Assembly: GCA_032716605.1 (NCBI GenBank) | Contig: CM064519.1 | Span: forward strand, 24,452,191 to 24,516,190 | Origin: Paralithodes platypus | Taxonomy: Eukaryota > Arthropoda > Malacostraca > Decapoda > Lithodidae | Direction: 5' to 3' | Length of the DNA stretch: 64,000 nucleotides | In this document: one piece after another, positions 10,551-22,491 of the stretch | Numbering within the stretch: position 1 is the stretch's first letter | Layout of the letters: the number at the start of each line of letters is the position of its first letter | Notes under the pieces: model-generated | What the model was told of the DNA's origin: nothing | The model's input: the letters and a program-made list of their open reading frames with translations, nothing else | Database searches by the model: none | Made by a program: the position numbers and the translations under genes

Positions 10551-10786
10551 CCGGGACCTTGCTTGAATGCTTGTGCCAAATTGAAAACAGTCTTCCAAAC
10601 TGCTGGTGAAATCAAAGGAGTTAGAACTGGAGACAGAACTACTTGGCTTGCAATACGGTCAAGAAGGTTCTTCACTAAGAACATCCTCAGATCCTGCCTT
10701 GCTCGAACTGCCTCTAATAAGGCCGTCCGAATATCTCCTAAAGACTTGGATGGAAGTCTGGAGAAGCAAGCGCCGGGAAAGTTCAA
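10541..10786 (-). pseudogene. Possible DIRS gag-like fragment
   Basis: 81 codons, minus strand, helical in character (KSLGDIRTALLEAVRARQDL...), directly before the RT remnant and on the same strand. Position suggests the end of the gag-like ORF or the gag-RT junction. Not independently recognised. Confidence 0.35.
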
Positions 10787-11158
10787 TGGCTTTCCTGACT
10801 TCCGCGGCTTCTATTGCCTGAGAAGAGCGTAACAGAGACTTTGTTACTTTCTGGGAACCATATATTGCGAAAACAGTTTAAACGCTTTTCCTCTTAACCT
10901 AAACTCGCGGTCTAGGTAAGCTGGGGAAGGCGTGCTAAAGGGATCTTATAATTCGCACAAATTGATTATTTGGGGGGTGGCGGCCCAGAAGTCAAACAAA
11001 GCAGAGGGGACTCCGCCGGCACCAAAAACCGGAAGAGAGAACCAAGAATGGTGTTCTGGAGGGATTTGGTGGGAAGATTAAGTCATGGTTATAATAACTT
11101 GGAATGGCCTTAATATGAACATCCAAAACATTTCCGTAACATTGCTACCCCTGACTCA

Positions 11159-11746
11159 TCAGGCCCGTATAAAAGAGGCATAGCTCCTGTTTTTGACTGG
11201 CGCCTTGTCTAAAGGAGGGGGAGATATGTCTGATATGACTCGCACATTGGAAGTAGTGAGAGCTGCTGTGCCTGGCACATTGGAAATTGGATCTGACACA
11301 AGAGGATGGTTAGGTATTTTAGCTAAAGCAAAGGATGTAGCCAGAGGTCGCACATTCGTCGACATCGCGGGATCTCCCGTATCAACTGTAGGAGTTTCCG
11401 GCGTAGGGCCAAAGAACCTATTAAGTGCATTCAATAGTAGTCCATCAATCTCTTCCGCCGGTACATACCTAGCCGATGACGAACTCCGTGGAGATTCGAC
11501 AGTACCCTGAGAGTCGCCTAGAAGGTGACTGGACTCTTCAACCTCCATCTCTGAGACCAGAGATCGTTGTTCTTCATCCATTAAGTCTGGCTTATCATGG
11601 GAAGATCCCGCCGAAGCCGGGACCTCCACATGTTGCCATGTTAAAACTGGGATAGAAGATGGTACATCGGCATCCCGGTGGACGTCAGCACTAGTTGAGC
11701 CACAAAGGGATGTGTTCTGTCCTGCCAGGACTGTGAGTATCGCCAT
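11159..11746 (-). CDS. DIRS-associated gag-like ORF (putative)
   Basis: 195 codons, minus strand, rich in Ser, Pro and acidic residues. It has no zinc knuckle and no motif I can name. It lies upstream of the DIRS pol remnants and in the same orientation, the usual place of the first ORF of DIRS elements. I place it there by position only. It ends in SYASFIRA and has no internal stop. It could also be an unrelated open frame. Confidence 0.4.
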   Translation of the reverse strand: MAILTVLAGQNTSLCGSTSADVHRDADVPSSIPVLTWQHVEVPASAGSSHDKPDLMDEEQRSLVSEMEVEESSHLLGDSQGTVESPRSSSSARYVPAEEIDGLLLNALNRFFGPTPETPTVDTGDPAMSTNVRPLATSFALAKIPNHPLVSDPISNVPGTAALTTSNVRVISDISPPPLDKAPVKNRSYASFIRA

Positions 11747-12310
11747 ACACCTTGGCTGTGGTTGTCCCTCGCTTGCGAGCTTGGTATACTCTCGGAATGG
11801 GAGCCCTCGTCCGAGTCCCGTAAAGGTTTATGATAATTAAAAGCTCCCATAGCTCATTAACACATTTAAAGCAGAGCTGGTGAGCAAAATCATAAAGTAT
11901 ACTAATTAATTTAATTTATATTTAATTGTATTAAAATAAATTACTATAAATAAACACAATATTATCATAATATAATCATAGAAAATATATATGTTTATTA
12001 TTATTCAGTGATTAAATTATTTCATTAACAAATAAAAATAATATAGGGATACCTGAGCTTAACGGCGTTGAACATACAGCAATGAGAGGTTCAAGTGCCG
12101 ACATGACAGAGACTGGGGGAAAACTACCCCGCCCCCGGGAACTACCTGGTCACCTGGTGCAACACCGGTACTCCGCCTTGGAAAGAGAAATTTCCGGGGA
12201 TTAAAGCTCATAGGGTTACACCCAAAAAATGGTACAAAATACGTGCCACAAAACCGCCGGTCAACGAACCGTAGCACTCCACCACTACTTTTCGTTTCCT
12301 TTAGTTTCAT
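11747..12310. other. AT-rich non-coding stretch
   Basis: No gene seen. 11890-12040 is almost pure A/T. The segment from 12044 ('agggatacctgag', 'catgacagagactgg') recurs in diverged form at 13464-13600, marking the start of a larger ~1.4-kb imperfect repeat. Confidence 0.6.
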
Positions 12311-13157
12311 ATTAAAGATTTCAGCATATCTTTACCTGTCCAGAAGATTTAAGCATATCTTCTGAATCCTCATAAAGATGAAGCATATCTTTATTAAAGA
12401 TGAAGTCTTTCAAGTATCCCTTTACACTTGAAACACTAGTAAGATTCCGGCATCTTTTTATCCCATAAAAAGTCTAAGCCTATCTTAATCTCTAATCCGG
12501 CTTCTCCCAGAAGCCCTCATAGATCGCCGTCTTGAAGGCCGTGATACCCTATTGTATCAATCAATTGTTTGGCAAATTATCGCGAATTGCAAATCAGTTA
12601 ATATAACCACCCGAAGGTACAACCGCCGGGTTTTATATGCAATGTCAAACCAATTGTACCTGCCCCAGACCTCTTTGTAAAAAGGTCGCCGGGATGGAAA
12701 GACCAAACAAACAAACAGCATTGTTTCAATGGCTTATTAAAGATTTCAGCATATCTTTACCTGTCCAAAAGAATTAAGCATATCTTCTGAATCCTCATAA
12801 AGATGAAGCATATCTTTATTAAAGATGAAGTCTTTCAAGTATTCCTTTACACTTGAAACACTAGTAAGATTCAGGCATCTTTTTATCCCATAAAAAGTCT
12901 AAGCCTATCTTAATCTCTAATCCGGCTTCTCCCAGAAGCCCTCATAGATCGCCGTTTTGAAGGCCATGATACCCTATTGTATCAATCAATTGTTTGGCAA
13001 ATTATCGCGAATCGCAAATCCGTTAATATAACCACCCGAAGGTACAACCGCCGGGTTTTATATGCAATGTCAAACCAATTATACCTGCCCCAGACCTCTT
13101 TGAAAAAAGGTCGCCGGGAGGGAAAGACCAAACAAACAGACAGCATTGTTCAATGGT
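12311..13157. repeat. Tandem pair, 425-bp unit
   Basis: 12311-12735 and 12736-13157 are head-to-tail copies. They start with 'attaaagatttcagcatatc' and end near 'cagcattgtttcaatgg', with only scattered differences. Each has internal short repeats of 'aagcatatct' and a 'cgccggg' motif. Non-coding. The flank continues into sequence that recurs diverged at 15130-15360. Confidence 0.85.
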
Positions 13158-13609
13158 TTTGAAAAGCCGAGAAAACCATATCCAACAGGTGTCAGCATGA
13201 TCACCTAGATAACTGTGTGGAGCCCCCCTCGCCGGGAATAACACAGGAAGCCTGATCCCAGGCTCGACCACAGAAAACGCAGTTTCTGATGAGCCCCTAA
13301 GCTACCAAACTCGTCGGGGTAACTTACCTATTTTTAGCCATCCTGACTAAAACTCGGTAAACAAAAACGGTGTTCTCGGAGCACCGAGAAAAACGCCGGA
13401 AAGGTAACCCACACCAAACGAGACATTTTAACACATTTTATACAAAGGGTGTGCGCAAAATTAGGGATACCTGAACAGGAGGGCGTAATGCATAAAGCAA
13501 AAACCGGGGCAAAGGTAGCCATGACAGAGACTGGTGGGATACTTACTCCAGGTTCTGTATAGACCCGCCAGGACCCAGCTCTGGAAAAAAATAAAATTTC
13601 CAGGAATTA

Positions 13610-14157
13610 ATGGTCTGTGTACATCCTATCATAATATACTCAAGATGTTCATTGGTCTCTCTAAATATGAAAGCACTAGTATGGTGTGCACACTGTTGGA
13701 TGTGCAGTGCTGTCGGGCTGTCATCAGGAGACTGGTGTACAGCTTTTCGCAGCGACTGCAATCCTCCAGTAACACGCTAATTGTAGCTCTTTGGTCTAGT
13801 GATCATATCTATGAATCCCGTATTATATCTCACTGGCAGAAGCTGCTGCACACATAGTATGTAATGTAATTGAACTATGAGCAATGATCTGTGCAATAGG
13901 TGTTAACCAACATTAAGCAATAGCCTTAGTTAGCCTATCTGTGTTATATTGTGACAAAATGTGATATGTGCTCTATTCTGTAAATAGGCCTACTGTATAT
14001 TTTATTTTATTGTTTCTTTATTAATATATCTTTGTGTATAATTATTATCTGTGCTCTGACGAGAAGTGTATGTGATATGGACTATTAGGTCGTACTGTAT
14101 TTATACTGTATCTATCTTATGTGTCTGGAATAAAGAATTATTATTATTATAATGCTC
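13610..14157 (+). mobile_element. LINE 3' end with (TTA)n tail
   Basis: The plus strand has an end-of-ORF2-like frame to 13857 (SNTLIVALWSSDHIYESR then HWQKLLHT, residues typical of the extreme carboxy end of some I/Nimb-type LINEs). About 290 bp of 3' UTR follows, with 'ctggaataaagaattattat' and a TTA-repeat tail. 39428-39690 has the same type of 3' end in reverse. Clade assignment is tentative. 5'-truncated copy. Confidence 0.55.
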
Positions 14158-14265
14158 ATAAGGTTAACCCAATCATGTTTGCACACAAGTGTTAAATAAC
14201 CCGCCGGGTAACGAGACGTAATCCTCAACGACTACAGCTCGCTACGCGGTGGGGTTTCCTAAGTA

Positions 14266-14800
14266 AAAGATTTCAGAATATCTTAATTTGTCCAAAAGAT
14301 TTATGAATACCCTCTGACATAATATATAAAGACCAGCATGGCGTTTATAACTGATTAAGTCTTCCCGGTGGTGTTTGTTTCAAGATTCAATTTTGGAAAA
14401 AAAAAACTAAAAAAGACGCCGGCCCACGAATTATCTCGTAGATCAAAAACTGGGAAGCCTGACAAATATACGAGATCTAACTTCTCCCGAAGTATCTTTT
14501 TAGATCGCCGTATGTTGAAGGCGGCGATACAAACTGAAATATCTTAATTTGTCCAAAAGATTTATGAATACCCTCTGACATAATAATTATATAAAGACCA
14601 GCATGGCGTTTATAACTGATTAAGTCTTTCCGGTGGTGTTTGTTTCAAGATTCAATTTTGGAAAAAAAAAACTGAAAAAGACGCCGGCCCCCGAATTATC
14701 TCGTAGATCAAAAACTGGGAAGCCTGACAAATATACGAGATCTAACTTCTCCCGAAGTATCTTTTGAGATCGCCGTATGTTGAAGGCGGCGATACAAAAC
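14266..14800. repeat. Tandem pair, 261-bp unit
   Basis: The segment beginning 'atcttaatttgtccaaaaga' occurs at 14280 and 14541. It includes 'ccagcatggcgtttataact' and 'gacgccggccc'. The first unit differs by few bases from the second. Non-coding. 14800-15216 continues with diverged 'ccgccggg'-bearing sequence (near 14866-14876 and 15022-15030) and no gene. Confidence 0.8.
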
Positions 14801-15216
14801 GTATCCCTCAATTGTCTGGTTAACTAACTGAATTGTAAATTCGTTATTCCCACCCTTCCAAGGAGCACCCGCCGGGTGTAAATATTAGTTTAAAAAACGT
14901 TAACCCCAATTGTGCCCTAAAGCGCCGTATGTTGAAGGAGGCGATACACAATGCATCCCTCAATTATCTGGTCAACTAAACTGAATTTTCGCAAATTCGG
15001 ACATCCCACCCTTCCAGGTTGCACCCGCCGGGTGATTTAAAGTTTAAAAGTTAACCCCAATTGTTCCTATCCCCACTTCTTTGTAAAAGATCGCCGGGGA
15101 GGAAATACAACAACAGCTTAGTTTTATATTGGCTTTGCAAAACCGAAAAAACTACAAACAACACGTGTCCGTATGAACACTGTTAGATGGGTACAGCCAT
15201 CCCGCCGGGATTCATA

Positions 15217-16693
15217 AGGAGCCTGAAACAGGCACCACAGAGACGCAGTCCTGGGGAGCCACAGACACCCACTCGCCGGGGAAACAAGCCTGTTTTAAAC
15301 CACGCGTGGCCAAAACTCGGCAACCAGCCGGGTTTATCATGGTGAAACCGAGAAACCCGCCGGAAAAAACCCATCCCGTCCAGATACCATCTGAACGCAA
15401 CACCGGACCGAGGCGTAGCCAAAACACAACTAACGCCGGGCCCAACATAGTCCGTGGAATTAGCCAATACACAACTAACCCAGGACACATAAATAGTCCG
15501 TGGAATTAGCCAACACACTACTAAACCAGGACACACATGACACAGTAGTACATATTTAGAAAATAAATCAATAATACTTGTATATGTGGTAAAGCTACGA
15601 GAAGCTGGCTAGGCCTAGGCAGATGGATAACAGTAACATGTCGGAATATAAACAAAAAGCACTGAATTATATCACAACAGGAACCACCGCCAACACACCA
15701 CTGTAGCAAACACTTCCGGCAAAGGGAAGAACTGACTCGGGACCCAGAAAAAACTTCACTAAGTGAAGAAAAATACGCTGGGAACGTCAGCAAAAATATG
15801 CTACCTCATCAGAAAGATAAAAGGAAGCTATAATGCGTAATGAAAGCCGCCTGCATCACAAAGCTAGCTAACTGTGAAAAAGTTCACGTCCACAACAGGA
15901 CCACGAGGGTACATCCGAAATAGATGCCCCAAACACACGACCCAAAATACACTGCACTGCGGGCAACTAGCCCAGGACACTCCTGCTACGCATATCCTAA
16001 CCTTACTCGATACATCCCAGAATAAACAAATGAGAAAAAACTCACTAGGGATGCAACAAATGCGGAACCCGCGGAGCGTGGGGAGACACGTCCGGGCAGG
16101 CTGAGCGCAGAGCAGAGAAGGAAGAATGACGCCTGAATCAGCGTCTGGTCAAAGATCCACACAAGTACATCCACGATATGATGGGAAGCTTATTGGATAG
16201 TTATTCTTATTTTGTTTTTGTTTTTATTTTTTACGAAGTTTTTTCTTAGTGAGAACCCAATTCATAATGACTGAAGCCATGAGTGAGGTCGCGTGCGCTC
16301 ATGATGAAGGCTCCTCAGTTTTTAAATGCTCTGCACGGTAGATTCAAACTACGGCGGATTAGTGTTTGAAGAGGATGCCTTATGTAATAGGCATGTTCGT
16401 CAATGATGGAGGGGCCACTAATAAATATAGCACTACACAAGTTTCCAAGTGATCCATACCATTGTAACAAATGGGTGAAGTTTATACAAAGAACCAGAGT
16501 GTGGGAGGCAAAGCCCAAAACAAGCTTCATATGCAATGGACATTTTCGTGATGAATGCTTTGACAATAAAGTGCAGTTGGAGTATGGGTATGGCTAGATG
16601 CACCCGCTGATTGCCTATACGGACTGGGGTCTTGTCACGCCCAGTGCCAGGTCCGTATATATACGGACTCGCCGAAAAAAAATCGTAGCAGCG
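15217..16693. repeat. Left copy of 1.48-kb duplication, ends at gap
   Basis: Nearly identical to 20269-21751, with only a handful of substitutions and small indels (for example 'gaagctataatg' versus 'gaagcaataatg', and a 5-base difference in 'gtccgta(ctgta)tatata'). It stops exactly at the N gap. The sequence before 15217 is unrelated to the sequence before 20269, which is the end of the Gypsy-B LTR. Confidence 0.9.
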
Positions 16694-16793
16694 NNNNNNN
16701 NNNNNNNNNNNNNNNNNNNNNNNNNNNNNNNNNNNNNNNNNNNNNNNNNNNNNNNNNNNNNNNNNNNNNNNNNNNNNNNNNNNNNNNNNNNNN
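16694..16793. other. Assembly gap, 100 N
   Basis: Exactly 100 undetermined bases, a conventional placeholder length for a gap of unknown size. Open frames called across it are artefacts. Confidence 1.
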
Positions 16794-17392
16794 ACACTAA
16801 ACAGACTTCTGTCAACCCCACACACCTCACTCCGACCCCCACGGGGGAAAGCTACAAACCATTCATACGAAAGGTTAAAGTAAAGACCCCCACTGGACAC
16901 TTGGCCCGTGTACCACACCCACACCAAGCCCGGGCAGCCGCCCGCCACAACACAGAGGACACATTCTTACAGGTATACATTGACCTGCAAAAGAAACCTG
17001 ACCGTCGCTCTCGTGTTTGGTGGAACTTTCTAAATACCCTGAAAATGACCCACCATTACTATGATTCTTTTAACTTCACCCTTGAGGCTCGAGGACGAGC
17101 CTATAATGAAGGAGAGGGAAGTAAAATGCCCCAGAACAAGAAGCCCACCACAGAAGCCACGAGCGAACACCACACAGAAACACCCGGAAGAAAGGTCCAC
17201 AGAACGAAAGGACCAGCTGACCGAGCCCGCCATTCCAGGCAGGCCCAAGCCCGCAGGGCTAAACAGCTCCAGGACAACACCCATTTACCTTTTCTAAAAC
17301 CGACCATTTTCCACACCTCACGTACACTAACCCCTCGTGTCCTACACTTATTAACTACAAAGATGATGAACAGGAATATACATTCATATTAA
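16794..17392 (+). CDS. Gypsy-B ORF3 module (5' end in gap)
   Basis: Plus-strand frame carrying the same conserved module as Gypsy-A: EDTFLQVYIDLQKKPD, then VWWNFLNTL, then RGRAYNEGEGSK, then a basic Gln-rich tail (FHTSRTLTPRVLHL). It has many substitutions but no stop, which suggests the module was maintained by selection in the lineage. The amino end is lost in the gap. From 17127 on, the frame is inside the LTR. No known function. Confidence 0.7.
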
Positions 17393-19175
17393 AAACACCC
17401 ATGCCTGTCCCGACGTTGAGCCAATGCCAACACATCAGACAGCCATAAATATATCTATGTATGTTCTTGCATCCGAGAAGTAGATGTTATATATCTTAGA
17501 AGTTAAAGCACCCACGCTGTCCCTAGATCTCTTATATCATTTTCCATGACGAGTATAGATATATGTAACCCGTGCTCAGTCGCCCCTTGCATTGCTCCTC
17601 TAGTAACTAAGTATTAATAGTAACATTCCCTAACATCTTGTCTTGCCAGACTAACCTTCTGAAGACCCATCCCCCCATAAATCTATGTATGCAACCCTCA
17701 GGTTAAGTATTTTTATCCGCCATTGTGTTCACCTTTTTCCATTTACTTTCCACAATTGTCATACGTCTTCCCCTTGCCTCCTTGGGATCCACAGTCCACA
17801 CTACGCCAATGTACTTCGTGTCTTACACCTCTTACCCCAACCAGAGATTATATAAGATAACCTGGTTATCAGTATCTGTCATAAGTACCCCGAAACAATA
17901 ACTAAGTACCCCTACGAACTGCCACTGTGGTTGGTATTTTATATGTAATAGTACACGCAGTTCACAGGGCCAACTAATAGTATCCATAACCCTCTGACTG
18001 ATCACATAACTCTATCTTTTCCAGACTCATATACCACCCCATAGTTGCATTCCCCGGTAGCATTTGGCTAACGTATTCTACTGCCTTTTCAAACTTCCAT
18101 ATCAATTGTAGCCTAATGCCACCCCCACGCCCAGGGACCTTAGGGGCCAAATTTCCCTGTAGCCCTTGAACTCTCCCCCCCCTCTCATTAAGACACCCAC
18201 GATTCTCGTCTCTTGTCCGTTCTTGACTCTATCTCATACCTCTTGAAGATGCTTCTCTTGTCCGTTACTAACGCTCTCCAACCTTTGATCTATATACTCC
18301 TATCCAGCCTACCTTCACTTAGTAGGCCAGCACAACATTAGAACTTTACTAGCCCCTTGCATGCCATCTATTCTCTTACAACACATTCACAACCCTGCAC
18401 CCAATGGTCGTCGGTGCGAGGCTAGCCGCCCCGCCAGTAACTAACTTCTATTGTCATACTTCCAGATAAATGTGGCAGGGTTAGCAACCCAGTCTCCACC
18501 ATATCCAGCAAAGCCTACAATTAACAACCAGCCGAGTAAAACCAGCTAGCTAAGGCACCTTCGGTTTTGGTATTAAAGACACTCACATCTGTCTCATACA
18601 CAGAGGGTTATTACAAACACTGGTGATATGGCAAGCCCCTAGCCACAGCCGCCGGACGACTATATCAGAGAGGGCGCCCAGCTCCCCCTTTTTGCCCACC
18701 CGAGGAGGGAGACCCCCACCCCCGCGGAGGTATACCTGGCCCGTTTTGACTCTCGAGTCATTGCCAGGTAGCACAGGAATTCTTCCTATCAATGAACTAA
18801 CCATGAATGACTAACACCTTTACTAACCTCTATTACCTCACAATAAACCATTTACCTTTCTTGCATGCTCTGATCACTAAATTAGCACCTCAGCTATACC
18901 ATAGAATGAAGATTGAACAATCTAGAGAGACACTCCTATCACAGCTGTCCCCATCCTCCTCGCCAAGTAGATCCAGTCTCTCTCCCCTAAATACGTCCAG
19001 TATAGCCAAAATAGTACCTCTTACTAAGGCTCAGTTATATGAAAATATAAAGGCTTCCTATCGCCCTGTGCCACAACAGTAAATACCATCTTACCTAGTC
19101 ACCATATCTATTGAGAGCTCAATTAAGTCCATAAGACTCGAGATCCCTACTGTCTGCAGGGTCCAGAACCGAGGC

Positions 19176-19210
19176 TATAAATATACCTCCCGCCCCCAGT
19201 CAAATCAGTT
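19176..19210 (+). promoter_or_regulatory. Gypsy-B LTR core promoter
   Basis: TATAAATA at 19176-19183 is followed by TCAGTT at 19205-19210. The initiator A is 31 bases from the first T, the canonical arthropod TATA-to-initiator spacing. The Gypsy-A LTR has the same arrangement at the same spacing (27308-27342, minus strand). Transcription would start at about 19207, giving an R-U5 of ~1.06 kb. Confidence 0.7.
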
Positions 19211-20121
19211 GAAAGCTAGACACCAACCAGTGGTCACTACCCTGCAGTTTACCTCTAGCTCTGCCCTTGTGTTGTTCCGGAGTTGAGAGATTCCAGATCC
19301 GGCAGACTCCGTGGCAGAGAAGACTGATAGAAGCATCTGTCCATGTACAAGTCCTAACGTGCACCTTATAACCTTCGCACAAATTCGTGGGTATATAAGT
19401 GTGTAGCCAGCAACGATCATCAAGAGATCCGACTTGAGAACTTCCTACATTTTGGACCATCTGGACGGCCGGGGAACCAGTCGTTAGCCCCCAACATCAC
19501 CGGAAGCAAGATAACCAGGACCAGATCTACCCATACTATTCAAGATTCATGTTACTAGTACTAAGTGTTATAGTACTAGCTTGATACGCACCTATTAACT
19601 TTCTATAAAGTGGCTAAGACCTTGCCCAGTGTAATTCATATTTAACCATTGCATTTGGGACGTACTAAGCGATCAGTGTTTTTTTATTAACAGGCGACCT
19701 TGACTCTCGTAATTACCTTATTCAGATATTAAAACGCTAGTGATATCTAACGTTCGCCCACTGATTCGTGTTCTACATATTTCTGCCTTAAGAATATCAA
19801 ACTTAGTTCAGTACCCCCATGAGGTTGCTAGAGATTTCCGTGTTCTATAATATACGCGTCTAATCCTAACTGTGAGTTGCTACGTGGGCACGCGACCAGC
19901 CAGCAAGAGGTAAAAATCAGTGACAGTGAATTATACGAATATATTGAGGTCTTCCAGTAAAATATAAACTTGCTAATTAAACCCGTGATCAGAAGAATAT
20001 ACCTGAACGTTGGAAGTGGGAGACTAGGCTCCATCCAAATCCGCAAATGCTAGCAGTTCCCTTCTATCATTTGTTTTGTGCAAATATAACTATCTTTCTA
20101 TGCTCTTTATTTCTTTATTTC

Positions 20122-20127
20122 AATAAA
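20122..20127 (+). terminator. LTR polyadenylation signal AATAAA
   Basis: AATAAA followed by a T/G-rich stretch ('gtgtttattttgtgttc'), as expected of the R region end. The Gypsy-A LTR has the equivalent on the minus strand near 25779, and the Gypsy-C LTR near 50295. Confidence 0.6.
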
Positions 20128-20268
20128 CGTGAACTTGTGTCGTGTTACTGTGTGTTTATTTTGTGTTCTCTATTCCTCATACCTTGTATTGTGCATGCAG
20201 CCTTCTATACCCAGTCATTCAGAACTCACATTACCCAAGTTAAACCTGTAGAAAAACAGGGCATAACA

Positions 20269-21751
20269 AGGAGCCTGAAACAGGCACCACAGAGACGCAG
20301 TCCTGGGGAGCCACAGACACCCACTCGCCGGGGAAACAAGCCTGTTTTAAACCACGCGTGGCCAAAACTCGGCAACCAGCCGGGTTTATCATGGTGAAAC
20401 CGAGAAAAACCCGCCGGAAAAAACCCATCCCGTCCAGATACCATCTGAACGCAACACCGGACCGAGGCGTAGCCAAAACACAACTAACGCCGGGCCCAAC
20501 ATAGTCCGTGGAATTAGCCAATACACAACTAACCCAGGACACATAAATAGTCCGTGGAATTAGCCAACACACTACTAAACCAGGACACACATGACACAGT
20601 AGTACATATTTAGAAAATAAATCAATAATACTTGTATATGTGGTAAAGCTACGAGAAGCTGGCTAGGCCTAGGCAGATGGATAACAGTAACATGTCGGAA
20701 TATAAACAAAAAGCACTGAATTATATCACAACAGGAACCACCGCCAACACACCACTGTAGCAAACACTTCCGGCAAAGGGAAGAACTGACTCGGGACCCA
20801 GAAAAAACTTCACTAAGTGAAGAAAAATACGCTGGGAACGTCAGCAAAAATATGCTACCTCATCAGAAAGATAAAAGGAAGCAATAATGCGTAATGAAAG
20901 CCGCCTGCATCACAAAGCTAGCTAACTGTGAAAAAGTTCACGTCCACAACAGGACCACGAGGGTACATCCGAAATAGATGCCCCAAACACACGACCCAAA
21001 ATACACTGCACTGCGGGCAACTAGCCCAGGACACTCCTGCTACGCATATCCTAACCTTACTCGATACATCCCAGAATAAACAAATGAGAAAAAACTCACT
21101 AGGGATGCAACAAATGCGGAACCCGCGGAGCGTGGGGAGACACGTCCGGGCAGGCTGAGCGCAGAGCAGAGAAGGAAGAATGACGCCTGAATCAGCGTCT
21201 GGTCAAAGATCCACACAAGTACATCCACGATATGATGGGAAGCTTATTGGATAGTTATTCTTATTTTCTTTTTGTTTTTATTTTTTACGAAGTTTTTTCG
21301 TAGTGAGAACTCAATTCATAATGACTGAAGCCATGAGTGAGGTCGCGTGCGCTCATGATGAAGGCTCCTCAGTTTTTAAATGCTCTGCACGGTAGATTCA
21401 AACTACGGCGGATTAGTGTTTGAAGAGGATGCCTTATGTAATAGGCATGTTCGTCAATGATGGAGGGGCCACTAATAAATATAGCACTACACAAGTTTCC
21501 AAGTGATCCATACCATTGTAACAAATGGGTGAAGTTTATACAAAGAACCAGAGTGTGGGAGGCAAAGCCCAAAACAAGCTTCATATGCAATGGACATTTT
21601 CGTGATGAATGCTTTGACAATAAAGTGCAGTGGAGTATGGGTATGGCTAGATGCACCCGCTGATTGCCTATACGGACTGGGGTCTTGTCACGCCCAGTGC
21701 CAGGTCCGTACTGTATATATACGGACTCGCCGAAAAAAAATCGTAGCAGCG
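20269..21751. repeat. Right copy of 1.48-kb duplication
   Basis: Mate of 15217-16693. It continues beyond 21751 without a break into the right half of element D1, which shows that the left copy is simply cut off by the gap. No gene in it apart from the THAP remnant. Confidence 0.9.
21485..21663 (+). pseudogene. THAP-domain carboxy half in D1
   Basis: Encodes IALHKFPSDPYHCNKW and FICNGHFRDECF, the second half of a THAP (C2CH) zinc finger, with the CxxxxC half lost to the insertion that begins at 6738. A stop follows at CTR. The duplicate at 16431-16597 has an extra base and a different end. Compare the whole domain at 34858-35091. Confidence 0.7.
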
Positions 21752-22300
21752 AAACGACTGCACCTATAGCTTTCATATTTCTACAACATGTACCTCACCC
21801 TTCTGGCGTCTTGCTACCACCACCCCAACCCCCTCCCCCAATCCACTCGCCGACCATGGGTCGCCGCAATAGGCCATCACAAAGGAAAACAAGGAAAATA
21901 TGTGGCGGCGAAACGACTGCACCAATTGGTTCCATATTTGTGTGACAAGTCCCCTACCCTTCTGTCTGCCCCCCACCACAATCCCAACTTCCTCCCACCA
22001 CCCACTTCCAGCCTATCCGTAGATCATCACATAAAAAAATGAAAATCCGTGGTGGCGAAACTACCTCACCAATCGGCTCCATATTTGTAACACAAGTCAA
22101 TTACCCTTCTACCTTCCCCCCACCATCCCCCAAACCACCCTCCCACCCATACGTGCTTGCCAATTTCAGGAGTCAGGAGAGTGGATAATATGGGCTAACT
22201 TAAGCCTAGCCCAAATTATACAGTCAGTGTCGATGGATATAGGCCTAACCTAGGCTAAAGAAATTTATTAGCTGAAATTCAACTACTAGCAACTAGGCTA
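21664..22300. repeat. Three diverged ~155-bp repeats in element D
   Basis: The motif 'gcgaaacgactgcacc' followed by 'catatttgtgtgacaag'-like sequence and 'cccttctg' recurs at about 21748, 21907 and 22056, and in D2 at about 35172, 35330 and 35478. No protein recognised. An A-run lies at 22301-22322. Confidence 0.65.
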
Positions 22301-22491
22301 AAAAAAAAAAAAAAAAAAAAAAATAAGTCGATCGCCGCGGTTTATGTTCCCGTCTATTTTTACGGCGATTTTTTCTGTTATTTGCACCCTGTTGGCAATG
22401 TATATGATGATGACAATAAGTCATGGAGGTGTGAGGGGCGGGCTTTCATTATTGTATCCAAATGCAGTCAAAATAGACGGGGACATGATCG

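Larger units (their letters stand above)
17127..20268 (+). mobile_element. Gypsy-B 3' LTR, 3.14 kb
   Basis: Starts with TGCCCCAG right after the purine tract 17107-17126 and ends with GGGCATAACA at 20268, where sequence identical to 15217 onward begins. It is related along its length to the Gypsy-A LTRs but diverged. It contains a core promoter (19176-19210) and a polyadenylation signal (20122-20127). At over 3 kb this LTR is unusually long for Gypsy. 17393-19170 has no gene and is U3 sequence. Confidence 0.85.
6785..21484. mobile_element. Nested element E with ~300-bp inverted ends
   Basis: 6785-7088 matches the reverse complement of 21177-21478 (and of its duplicate 16123-16426) over about 300 bp. 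The match runs from the 'agtggcccc' end, through 'catcatgagcgcacgcgacc', to 'gcgtcattcttccttc'. Such long terminal inverted repeats are typical of some cut-and-paste DNA transposons. The element interrupts the THAP exon of D1. Its interior is now DIRS debris, tandem repeats, a LINE tail, the assembly gap and Gypsy-B. I see no transposase that could be assigned to it. Confidence 0.6.

Noticed and set aside
15874..16104. 76-codon frame seen twice (also 20928-21158)
   Set aside because: Recurrence is explained by the 1.48-kb duplication, not by protein conservation.
16433..17392. Frames running across the N gap
   Set aside because: Undetermined bases were read through; only the part after 16793 is supported.
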